Positions 27,091 through 38,500 of a stretch of DNA of 64,000 nt are shown here, piece by piece. Below the pieces are notes generated by a model, which saw only the letters and a program-made list of their open reading frames with translations, was not told the origin of the DNA and did no database searches. Positions within the stretch are counted from its first letter, which is position 1. Every line of letters starts with the position of its first letter. This stretch comes from Reichenbachiella agarivorans (GTDB taxonomy: Bacteria > Bacteroidota > Bacteroidia > Cytophagales > Cyclobacteriaceae), in the NCBI RefSeq assembly GCF_025502585.1, contig NZ_CP106679.1:1953501-2017500 (forward strand), in the 5' to 3' direction. A program made the position numbers and the translations under genes.

Positions 27091-27277
27091 TGCGGTTGCT
27101 AGGAGTGCCTGAAGTGACGATGATACAGGTTTGGATATCATCAATAAACCAAGCTGGATCGGTGTGTTGCACACTTTGATAAGTGGTTTTTGTTTCAGGA
27201 TTGAGCCAGTTGGTCTGCAAGTAGGCCAACTGGATAGTCAGCAGGAGCAGCACAAAGGCAGCGAATAGCTTTTTCAT
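27032..27277 (-). CDS. Possible small secreted protein, unknown
   Basis: 81 codons. A credible signal peptide (MKKLFAAFVLLLLTIQLAY) is followed by a short tryptophan-containing polar part with no recognised family. Its last 59 nt run antisense through the end of phoH, where sequence is constrained by the other gene, so the C terminus may be accidental. It could be a truncated remnant of a longer secreted protein. The signal peptide and an upstream non-coding gap of ~110 nt before the next reverse gene favour a real or once-real gene. Confidence 0.4.
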   Translation of the reverse strand: MKKLFAAFVLLLLTIQLAYLQTNWLNPETKTTYQSVQHTDPAWFIDDIQTCIIVTSGTPSNRITTVRWQYLPIQISHLFPG

Positions 27278-27389
27278 GGTTTGTTAGTTTTAGATGTCAG
27301 CTATAAGATTCACCTCGACTTCATTTGGTTGCACATCATGGCGATTTTTTTTCTTTGGGGGGAATATTTACTAGAAGCAAGTGTTGTAC

Positions 27390-29114
27390 TTAAATTTCCA
27401 TAAGATTCTTTTGCAGCGTGTCTTGCAGATATTCTAGTAAATCATCGTCAGTCTCTAAACCAATCTTTTTTCGCATTCTGCGTTTGCTTTGTTCTACGGC
27501 TTTTTTAGTAACATTTAGGATTTGAGCTATTTCCTTGTTAGAAAGTTTCATTTTCATGAAAGCACAAATTTTCAGATCATTTTGTGATAAAATTGGAAAT
27601 CTACTTTCTATTTTCTCAAAAAAGCCCTTGTGCACATTCTCAAAGTGAATTTTGAAAGAAGACCACTGATTCTCAAAATTTTCGATGTCTTCTATTTGTC
27701 GGATGATTTCTTTATAAAGTGGTTTGTCTTTTTCCTTTAATCCTTCCTTTACTTTTTTCTTTAGCACGATGAGTTGTTCGGTAAGGTTGAGCCATTGTAC
27801 CGAAGAGGAAGTAAGTGTACGGGACTTTTTTTCTATTTCTATCTCCAATTTGGCCTTGAGATCTAGTTCATATTCTATTCTCTCTCGCTGGAGTTGGTTC
27901 TTGACTCGCATGAGATAGAGTTCTTTCTTGGTTACTTTTTGCTTGATAGCCACCGCAAATGAAAACAGGATGACTTCCAGCATCAAAGCCAAAATACAGA
28001 GAGAGGACATCTTGACCAAAGCAATGAATCCAAGTAAAGACATGAGTTGAAGTAGACCTACTGAGATGAGTAAAACATTGCCCGCCAAAAAATACCTGAC
28101 ATAGGTGTGCTCACGTGCTCTGATCCATGAGGCATAGAGTATAGTGATAAATATAGGAGGCATCAGTAAGGTAAAAATGACAAATACCAGATCGAAGTAG
28201 GAGCATAATATCCCCACCAGCATAAGTGGAAACGCCCATAATATATAGCGGAGAAATTTATACAAGCCTAGGTTTAGCTTTTTTAAATCAAGAAAGGAGA
28301 TGGCAAAAAGCATGTAGACTGCAATGCCAATAATTGCAGGGACGAATCTTAAATTTCTTTCAAAATCAAAAGGCGTCACCCAGCCTAGTTCAATATGTAG
28401 ATTAGATAAATTGAGCCCCAACGAAACAAAACAAAAATTGTACATCGAAAAAAGGATGTACTCTCGATAATGTGTGCTGACGGCTATGCCTAGGTTATAA
28501 AAAGACATCATAAGTACTCCTCCAAAGAAAAAGAAGAGTAATGATTTGGGTAGGCGGTATTCAGTTTTGAAGCTCTCACTTGAGTACACTTTTTCACAGT
28601 TCGTCATGAAATAACTAGACAGTTTTTGTGAGTTTCTGGTATGAGAAATCAGCCCTAGTAAATAGGTTTTATGTGATAGAGGAGGTTGGTAAAATGGGAT
28701 GGTAGCATTCCATTTTTTTGCTTGATAGTATTGAGGAAGATAACCCGTCGAGTTGATCAGTTGTGAGTTGGCTTCTTCATCTATTTCATATAGTCTCACT
28801 TCATCATAAAATTTGCAGTTGATATGAAGTGAGTCACCATTTGTTTGATTGTTGACTATGGAAAACATGATCCAGATGCCCTTTGTGTCCGAATTGGGAG
28901 ATGATAGCTCATAAGTTTTGAATTGACCATCTGACAGGATACGGGCAACATCTGTGACTGTATCTGCTCTGAGTTGGTACAAACTAGTGTTCTCTAGGCA
29001 AGCCCAATCATCGATGCTGTCCAGTTGAATTGGAGTAATGGAGTCTAGACTAAAACATGGGTTGGAGAGGAGTAAAAACAGGTATAGTCTCTTTCTGAAA
29101 AATGCACTGATCAT
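27390..29114 (-). CDS. 7TM-DISM receptor fused to a LuxR-type HTH regulator
   Basis: 574 residues from ATG 29114, chosen because it starts a signal peptide (KRLYLFLLLSNPCFS); 42 more codons are open upstream. A periplasmic 7TMR-DISMED2-like beta domain (about 25-175) precedes seven hydrophobic helices (about 190-405), a charged coiled coil (about 415-475) and a C-terminal helix-turn-helix (about 510-565) with LSQNDLKICAFM, NKEIAQILNVTKKAVEQ and SKRRMRKKIG. There is no kinase domain, so the protein is a one-component membrane regulator that must bind DNA while anchored. It is divergent from the giant surface-protein operon, whose upstream repeats are candidate binding sites. Confidence 0.82.
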   Translation of the reverse strand: MISAFFRKRLYLFLLLSNPCFSLDSITPIQLDSIDDWACLENTSLYQLRADTVTDVARILSDGQFKTYELSSPNSDTKGIWIMFSIVNNQTNGDSLHINCKFYDEVRLYEIDEEANSQLINSTGYLPQYYQAKKWNATIPFYQPPLSHKTYLLGLISHTRNSQKLSSYFMTNCEKVYSSESFKTEYRLPKSLLFFFFGGVLMMSFYNLGIAVSTHYREYILFSMYNFCFVSLGLNLSNLHIELGWVTPFDFERNLRFVPAIIGIAVYMLFAISFLDLKKLNLGLYKFLRYILWAFPLMLVGILCSYFDLVFVIFTLLMPPIFITILYASWIRAREHTYVRYFLAGNVLLISVGLLQLMSLLGFIALVKMSSLCILALMLEVILFSFAVAIKQKVTKKELYLMRVKNQLQRERIEYELDLKAKLEIEIEKKSRTLTSSSVQWLNLTEQLIVLKKKVKEGLKEKDKPLYKEIIRQIEDIENFENQWSSFKIHFENVHKGFFEKIESRFPILSQNDLKICAFMKMKLSNKEIAQILNVTKKAVEQSKRRMRKKIGLETDDDLLEYLQDTLQKNLMEI

Positions 29115-29323
29115 CTCAATATTAGGTTGCTGATTGTCTCCTGTTAGGTTCTGCGAAACTAGGGTCACGAGAAGAAGAAATGTTGTTCTCTGAGTTAAGT
29201 TACCATTAAATAATAGCTGATAACCTTTGATTTGAAACATAGTAAAGCATTAGCAGAGATAGGGCGCTTATGGTGGAGTTTTGTACCCATGCGGAGGTGG
29301 CCTTGAGGTATAGCCTACTCTAG

Positions 29324-29376
29324 CGTATGTCATTGTCTGCCCATACGTATGGCATTGCTCACCCATACGTATGGGT
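29324..29376. promoter_or_regulatory. 22-bp-period palindromic repeats, probable operators
   Basis: Imperfect tandem repeats start at 29324, 29346 and 29368. Two carry the palindrome CCATACGTATGG: 29341-29352, and 29361-29376 where it is perfect over 16 bp. Centres are 22 bp apart, two helical turns, as for a dimeric regulator binding one DNA face. They lie about 210-230 bp from the DISM start codon and ~180-200 bp upstream of the giant-gene promoter. Confidence 0.6.
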
Positions 29377-29459
29377 GCTACTAGCACAGGGTATTGGACA
29401 AATAGGGGAGTAAATGAGACGCTACTAGAGGGGTGGTGATCTAGAAGGTAAAGCAGAAT

Positions 29460-29504
29460 GTAGGGTGTTTGAAGCTACGTGCAGCACCTACTGTAGGGTG
29501 TTTG
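29460..29504. promoter_or_regulatory. 12-bp direct repeat upstream of the giant-gene promoter
   Basis: GTAGGGTGTTTG occurs at 29460-29471 and 29493-29504, 33 bp apart (about three helical turns), with a degenerate third copy at 29512-29523 overlapping the -33 region. The position suits an activator. Confidence 0.5.
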
Positions 29505-29516
29505 TAGTGTGGTAGG

Positions 29517-29550
29517 TTGGTGTATGGGGTAGAGGTGCGGTCTACATTTG
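29517..29550 (+). promoter_or_regulatory. Promoter of the giant surface-protein operon
   Basis: TACATTTG (29543-29550) is a perfect TAnnTTTG. TTG at 29517-29519 is a candidate -33 element with 23-nt spacing. Predicted start is about 29555, 25 nt before the ATG at 29580. This excludes the longer reading frame that begins at 29517. Confidence 0.5.
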
Positions 29551-29579
29551 CGCCCTCAACTAATCAGTATAATTATACT

Positions 29580-32500
29580 ATGGACACTTTACTCACCAAA
29601 CTAAAGATAGCTTTAGTAGGACTATTTTTTCTTGTGTTTGTTTCCAATCTAAAAGCGCAAGATGGAAGTGAATTTTCTTATGATGATTGTAAGAATCAAA
29701 TAACCTTTAGACTTCAAATTGCCCATCAAGAGGAAGAAAATGGAGTCGGTAGTTGTGCAAGTGATTTTGCAAACAATTATCATGATGGAACTGTCGAAAT
29801 ACGACAAGGATCAGAAAGTAAGAAAATATTTGATCTGTCATATGAAGCTGGACACCATACCAAGTCTGGTTGGCAGCACTTCCACATAAATGGTCAGAAG
29901 AGTGATAGGACTATATACTTTAAAAAGTCGGAGGGTATTTCTGCAACTGTAGGTGGCTATGATACAGACAAAAATGACTTTAAATGTACTGGTCTCAATG
30001 CTCAAACGAATCATGAATGGAAGACCTATGTAGATATAACTATCGATGTTCCTAGTGATATGACAGGTGAGGGACAAAAGATTAAAGCTTTCGTAGGTGG
30101 AAACTGGGATTCAAACAGTAATTACCGATCATGGAGTTCTAGCGAGGTGACTACTCCAGATATTCCACGGATAGTTGGGCCACTAGAGTTAGAACCACTG
30201 TGTGATGGAGTAGAGTTGGAATGGGGTAAACCGAGTTTCTTTTGTACTAATGCGTCGTTTGTTATATATCGTGATGGAGTCTATATAACGGCTGTATCCT
30301 TCAATACTCTAAAATGGAAAGATACTAATGTAACGTATGATAATGCTTCGGATCATAAATATGAAGTACTAGTACGTCATAATTCAGAAGTCAGTGATTT
30401 GGGGTTGCCGATTTCTGTGGAGGGTAACCCCGTCAAAAATTTCAACAGTTCTGATTACTTTGAATCCGTTTCCCTCAATACAACCAATTTTTGTAACCAA
30501 GCCGTTCGTTTGCAGTGGGAGATAGATGATCAGGTAGATATAGATTATTTCGAAGTAGAGCGAGATGTCACGGATCAATTCCTTAGCCCAATTGTGAATA
30601 CTGTGACGCAGACATTTGGTACAATCTCATATGATGAAACTGGTGTACCTGTCAATCAAGATTTTTACTACAGAATCAAAGCCTATGATGATTGTAATAA
30701 TGAAACCTATATTGATGAGGCGGATATTCAACACGTGATGTTTGAGGGACCTCCCTCCAAGCCAATAATCACCAAGATAGAACCAGCTACCGACGGCACA
30801 GATCAGGCTACCATTACCTGGAGCTATCCGGATGATGGTACAAGTGTCAATTCCTATCGTGTCTATCGTGATGGGTCTGATCGATCAGGTAAGCTACCTG
30901 CTGGCACGACTTCTTTTGTAGATGAGGGCTTGAGCAACTGTTTGGAGTATGAATACATGGTAATAGCAGAGAAGGATTGCTTCGATGACGCCAATTCTAT
31001 GAGGGTACAACAAATGATCTCTTTCAATACAGATCTAAATGGCTTTGATGATTTTTCTGCATCCAAATACTATTATAATGATCGTGTAAGCCTGAAATGG
31101 GCTGTGAGTGAAAACAATGGAGCTAGTGAGATTGTCGTGTACAGGAAAAGAGATGGGTCTGAAGATAACCCTGAAATTGTCAAAAGGTTTGATATCAATT
31201 CATCAACTTTTGATGATTATGACACGGAACCAGGAGTACTATATGAATATGGAATTCTAGCCATATCATGTTCGGAATACAAGCCGTCCAAAGATGAGAT
31301 AGCACTGATGACTAAAGATGTAGGAGTAAGATCCGAAACGGGTATTATCAATGGGAAGATTACTTATCAAGGAGGCAATGCTGTGAAAGGTGTACGTGTA
31401 CTCGCTACTCCTTCGGATGGAGAAAACAGAGGGGTCAGCTTGAATATGGCAGGAAATCAATTGACTATTCCTTTAGAAAAGAATGAAGAGAATTGGTTTC
31501 CTGATAGCTGGACTCTTTCCTTTTGGTTTAGAATGAATGACAATTCGGCTGGGTCGTCCATATTGGAAGTGACCGATGCTGGAGATTATTTAAAGATCAA
31601 TTCTAATTCAGAGGGACAGACCGAGTTTTATGAAATAGACTATAGAGAAGAGTCCGCTATCGTGGGTATTGAGGACGAGCTAGTCGGCTACCAAGATGCC
31701 AATGGAGAGGTACTGTCGCTAAAAGATAAAACAATCCTTGGGAGAATTGATGGCGAGAATTTTACAGAGTATCAGAAGGTTGAAATTGCAGGCTTGGCTT
31801 CAGGCGATACTCTTTATGATTTTGCTTCACACAAACCATGGTTGCTCAAGCAGGGGAATGAATGGTTTGAATTGACTAAAAACACCACTTCAATAGCTAT
31901 AGCAGATTCGTTGTTTGGTTATTTGCAAGGGGATACTGTATATGAGGCTTTTGACAGTGACTTTGTATTGGCATTCATAGACAGTGATCAGCTGCGATTA
32001 GCCAATCATTTTAACATCTCTTACCAGTTGGGAGTAGCATATGCCAGTATCAAGAACAACGAGATGATCTTTGCGGATGATACTACGGTCAGGGCAGACA
32101 TTATAGATGACATCATTTATTCTGAAGAAGGGGAACCCATACATATGATCGTAGGTAGTAATCTGTACTATGTATACAAGGATGAGCTCAACGGCAAATT
32201 GGTCAGAGGAAAGAGATTTGCTCGGAAAATGCCCAATGAAACCGATCCAAATGTCAGTTTTGATATCTTTCTTCTTGAAAAAACGATCACTGAGGAAATA
32301 CAAAAAGGAGAGCTATTGGGGATAGTCAGTACGGATCGTACCAAGGTGTTTGAGGCTGGAGGAATGGGGTTGACCAAGTATCTGATAGATACCAAGGGTG
32401 TAATTCATTCTGCAGTATATACAGAGGCCGAGATTTATGAACCTGCGATTTCCTACAGTTATGGTACAGAAGGACATACCTTGGTAGATGCCTCTTCAAG

Positions 32501-35500
32501 TCGGGAAGAGTATTTATTCAATGGCGAAGAGGATACACTCTATCGTATCAGTATAAGACAGGGTGTCATCGATGAATCGGGATTTGTACAGGATCCATTG
32601 ACGGATGAATATCTTTTCTTCTTGGGGAGTGAATTGGACGAAGAACGTCAGGTCTTTAAGGCCATTGGCGAGCAGGTCGATTACATACAGCAAGATACGC
32701 TCAGTACCTATACGAAAGAAGCCTATCAAGCACAGCTGAGGATAAAAGCAGGAGATTTGTCTAGTGAGCAACTCTTGGTGACTCCAGAACTCTACATGGG
32801 AGAGTTCAATAACATACTGATGACCTATGATGGGAGTCAGCTGATCTACTATATAAATGGAAAAAGCATAGACACGTTGCAAGTCACCGGGCTCACCAAT
32901 CTTTTCAAAGCAGATGATCAGGAAATCCGTTTTGGGGGGTACAATGGTGTACAGGATGAAACACTCTTGTGGTCGGAAGCCAAAGATTCTACTAAGGTTA
33001 AACAGGACTTTAATCGGTATCTCTCAGGAGGAGAATCCAACTTGATGGGTTATTGGAGATTGGATGAAAAAGTCTCAACCAATTCCTTCGATGCTTCATA
33101 CTCACTGGACAATACAGGTAAGAAAGTGTTCAATGCCCACCATGCTCAGGTTGATCAGGCTCTTTGGTCTAATATCGTGCCAGAGCAGGAGGATCTTTCT
33201 TTTACGGCTTTTACAGACGGTGATGGCAATTACTCTATTCAGTCAATCATATACTCTGGCAGCGGAAATAATTTCAAACTAGTTCCTATTTTAGGGACAC
33301 ATGGATTTGAACCTTCCAATAAGATTTTATTTGTGGGGCCATCGCAACAGATTCAGAATGACAAAAATTTTACAGATAATTCTGCATTCAGGGTGACTGG
33401 GACTGTAAAGTATGATCCTAGAATCTTGGGATTTGAGACAACAGATGATCCAGATGCTCCGAATTGCTACGTAGAGGGAGTCAAACTGTATGTTGATGAT
33501 CAACCAGTTGTCGAAGGGACGAATTTTGTCACAACAGATAAGAATGGGCGCTTTGAAATAGACGTCCCTATCGGAAAACACCAAATCAAGGTTGCCAAAG
33601 ATAACCATACCTATGCAATGGCTACATGGCCTCCTGAAGGGACATACAATTTCCAAGATGGAGTAAACGACTTGGTGTTTTATGACAATACAACCAGAAA
33701 ACTGATAGGTAAAGTTGTGGGAGGTACAACAGAAGCCTCGAAAGTATCTGGCAGTGCTGAGTCAATCAATAATATCGGTGTAGCAGAGATTACGCTCAAG
33801 TCTATCGGTAAAACTTGCTACGAAACAGTAATCAGTACCAACCCCACAACAGGTGAATTTCAGGTTGACCTGCCTCCTTTCAGATACAATGTCGTCGATC
33901 TGAGGATCCCTTCACAAACGACTAATTTTAATCGAAACCTTAAGAAGTTAGCAGAATCCTCCATTGACCTATCTAGAGATGATCTTGAATTGGATGCTGT
34001 GGCATGTACAGGTTCTACCTGTGGTATGGATTCGACTTTTTTCCATTTGAATAGAGATTTTATTTATCGTACACCAGCACAGTTTACAGTCAAGCAGTAT
34101 CGAGAACTATCTGGTGAGTTAATAGAGGTACCAGCATTATTGGGTGCGGAGAGCTATCAGGTGGGAGAGATGACATTGGATTTTAGGAATTCACCATTTC
34201 AATATGAAGTATTCACGCCTGGTGATTATATATGGGGTATTACGCTTTCCGAAGAATATGAAAATCATGATGAGTATATTTTAGATCCGATTCACAATGA
34301 GATTTTCTATTACAACGATACGATTAGATCGGGAGAAATATTGATTGACAATGAGATTGCCGATCACACTGTAAGCATGAGTTTAGGCAATGGAGAAGTC
34401 ATTTATAAATTTTTGACTGGTGAGCCATCATTATTAATGGATCGGCAGAATCCCGAACAGAGTTTTACAAAGACGGTTCAAATCATTGGTTCGACAACCT
34501 CATGGAGGGATACTGACCTATTTAGAGGGATTTTATTAGGTACATCAAAAGATGACTCTCAGAAGAGCTTTTATACTGTCTCTCAAGAGCAATATCAGGT
34601 AGTGGATATGGTATTGAGAGATCCCCCAGGTAGTCAGAGTTACACAGAGTTTTTGCAAAAATCTAAGTTTACCAAAGTTAGATCCTCTTCTTATAAAAGA
34701 GGCGTACAGCAACAGGGGTCTTTGAAGGTAGGAACATTTATTAAATGGACAAACCCCTTCACCGGAATAGAAGAGATAAACCTAAAGAATACGATTGGGT
34801 TTGTAGAAAATACCAATCAATATAGAGAAGCAAAAGAGACCTCTGTTATTTCATTCACAGAAGGGATCAAATTGACTACTTCTAAGGAAAATAAGAATAC
34901 AGGAGCTGGTAGTGACATCTTTGTAGGAAATGCCCTTAATATATTTTATTCTCCAAGCTACAATTTGGATATTGTACCAATTGATTCTTGTGGTGGAGCC
35001 AACGAGTGTTATGCAAGTAGTTTTTTCTCAGAAGGGAAAGAATATGCTTTTTCTAGATCTCAGTCTATTTCTTTTGGACTTCAAGAGGCAACACTTTTCT
35101 ATTATACCCAGAGACAAATTGAACAGCTTATTGCTGATTTAGAGAAGAACTTAGCGTCAGTTTCAGATCCTATTGATCAAAATAAACTCAGAAATCAGAT
35201 CAGAATATGGAAGTCTGCCATTGCTCAGAATGAGTATGATAAACTTATGGCGAAGCATGCTGTTTCTAGAAACGAGACAGGCTATAGGACTGAAAATATT
35301 ACGTTTGGTTACGGTACGGAGGTAGAAAGGTCTTATGAATTAGGCGTGACTAATGATTTTCAATACAGCCAACAATATAGCTGGTACACCGCTTTGGATA
35401 TACATATTGAGACGGCTTTTAAAGGGTTTTATCAAAACTTTGATTTTCAAATAGGTAATGCAGTGTATGTAGATCAGGCAGATAAAGCAGAAGGAAGTGA

Positions 35501-38500
35501 TAATCAATCAACCACAATACATTTTCAAGATAATAATCCAGGAGATCAGTATGCTGTAGATTTGATTCTAAGTGGTGCCAATTACGCTACAGACAGTGCT
35601 GTGATCAGTATGAATGATCTATATACTCAATTCGATCAAGGTTTAGCTGCCATACCCGCTAGTGCTGGTAGTATCAAAGATGCCGACACGAATTTCAAGT
35701 ATCAAATACCAGCTAAGACTGATTATATCAATCCTGTTTTTATAACCAAAGGAGGACGTACATCATGCCCCTACGAGCCAGAGGAAAAGGCAAAGTATCT
35801 TGAATTCTTGCATCCCAATTTACTAGAGGAGCTGAAATCAAAGAGTATTATATCAGATTATTCGCCACACTCTCTAGACCAATATAGGTACGTGATTGCA
35901 CAAAGCTCCAATCAAGACTATGTGCTTAATTATGGAACTTTCCAGCGAGATCAGCCTGGGTTCAGGATTGAGCCTCGTGTGCTGCGGGACATTCCATGGG
36001 ATCAAAACAACCGAGCCACTTTCGATCTCATCTTGGAGAATCACAATGCTGAAGATACTATCCGTACATACAATCTAGTAGTAGATCAGCGTACAACTGG
36101 CGCAGGACCTACGATGAGACTGGACGGAGAGCGATTCATCAAAGGGACCGATATTCCACTCTATGGCGGAGAGCAACTCCAAAAAAAGATCACAATCAGA
36201 CCCGTAGAGAATGTCTATGATTATGAAAACATTGTTGTCTACTTAGTGGCTGGTTGCCAGTTTGACTTTGGTCAGGATCTGGATTTTCAAGAGGACATCT
36301 ATGCACGAGATACATTATCGGTGTATTTCACTCCCGCCTGTCCACAGGCTACTGTGATCACGCCGACAGAAGGATGGATTATCAATAACCAAACCGAGAC
36401 AAAACTGTCGGTAGAAATCCAAGAGCAGAGTTATTACTTTGTGAATCACAACAAGGTCAAGCTCCAATTTAAAGCAACTTACCAAACCGATGAGGATTGG
36501 GTAGATGCGGCAGTTTGGAGTCGGGACTCTACAGAAGTAGACGAACAGGTCGCCATCGGAGAAGATTATTTCTATTTCCCTGTAGACAACAATTACATTG
36601 TGTACGATTTGGATATAGAGGGCTATAATTTGCCTGATGGTACTTATCAAATTCGGTGGGTATATTATTGTACCAATGGTCTGGAATCATTCTCTGCCCC
36701 AGTGTCAGGGGTTATCGACCGAACCAGTCCGCATGCCTTTGGTCGACCTTCACCTGCAGATGGAGTGCTGTCTCCCAATGATGAAATTGTCCTTACGCTG
36801 AACGAGCCTATTGAAGCAGGCTTGGTGGATAGGGATTTTATCTCAGTCAAAGGAAAAATCAACGGAACAACACTTGTTCACCCTACCAGCGTCAGGTTCT
36901 CAGACAGCAAGACGGACCAGGTGGTCATAGATCATGTCCAGCTCAAGAATACAGCCATCACGGTAGAAATGTGGGTCAGGATGGATCAGGAATTTGCGAA
37001 TCGAGAGCAGGTCATATTCTCTCATGCAGAGTCAGGAGGTACGACTTTGAGGCTGGGCTTGCAGTCTGATGGACGGTTGAAGCTTTCTCTCAACGATCAA
37101 GAGCTGGTGTCTGATCAGACAGTGTCTTTGGATACATGGTCACATCTTGCCTTTAGCCTTGATCCTAGTGAAAACAAAGCCTCGCTGTATCACAATGGGT
37201 CCTTAATTGGTTTCAATGAGACTTTTGCTGCTCTGCATTATGCGAATGCATCGATTGTCATAGGAGGCGAAAATGAGCAATCATTCACTGGCAATATCCA
37301 TGAATTCAGACTCTGGGGCAAATATATGAACGCTGCGGATCTGGTGGAGAATTATTATACAGACCTGACGGGTCGTGAGATTGGATTGCTAGGATATTGG
37401 CCATTAAACGAAGGACGTGGTACGATATCACAGGATGTCGTGCAGGGACGAAATGCTCAGGTCAATGCTAATTGGTGGTCCGAACCTTCATCGCTTTCTT
37501 TTGATTTTGATGGCAGCAACTATGTAGAGCTACCTTCTCAGGCTTTTGATGATGACGCGGACTTTACGATTGAGTTTTGGTTCAAGGCTGCAGGGACAAG
37601 TATTGCAGATACAATGACGCTGGTGAGTACAGGGAATATAGATGGGTTGGATTGGGAAATCAATATCAATCTCATGGGACAAATTACCCTTGTTCATAAT
37701 GGGCAGAATTTCATACTGGTCAGTCAAAGCGTCTTGGATCAGAAATGGCACCACTTGGCTTTGGTAGTCAATCGTGTCGGATATACTACGACTTATTATG
37801 ACACAGTACTCAAGTCGACGCATTCTTCAGAATTGTTTGCAGGATTGGGAGGTCCAAATGTGCTGCTTGGAGCTAGGTTGGTGATGAGTCCATCCGTTCC
37901 AAAATCTATTCATGACCTTTTTGTGGGTCAAATGGATGAATTTAGGATATGGCGCATGGCCAAACGTGCGGAGCAGATCGGTCGCATGGCCAATTACAAA
38001 CTAGAAGGTACTGAGTTTGGCATGGTTTGTTATCTGCCATTTGAAACCTACGATGATTTCCTGCGAATCTCGACTGGATCAATACAGATTTGGGACGAAT
38101 ACGCATCTGGTATGGTGGCAACATCTGCTCTGTCGCAGTATTCTCTCGAGCAGCCAGGGATTTCACTCAAACCTTACGAAACGCCAGTTTTCTTTAACTA
38201 TTCGGTGAGTGGGGACAAGATGATCATCACGCTAGATGATGAGAATCCTGCCTCAGTAGAAAATTGCACGCTGGATATCTCTGTAAGAAATCTAGTAGAC
38301 AAAAATGGAAACGTCATGAAGTCTCCCGTGACTTGGTCGGTCTATGTAGATCGCAATCAGGTGAAGTGGAAGGACAGGAAAGTGGCCTTCGAGAAATTCG
38401 TCAACGAACCTTTGAGCTTTACGAGAAGTATTGTGAATGAAGGGGGGGAGAACCAAAATTTCATCATAGACAATCTGCCTACTTGGCTCAGTGCCAATCC

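Noticed and set aside
29324-29376. Short palindromic tandem repeats as a CRISPR array
   Set aside because: Fewer than three units, no separate spacers and no cas genes in the window.
29517-29579. 21 extra codons upstream of the giant gene's ATG
   Set aside because: They overlap the promoter, and the signal peptide begins properly at 29580.
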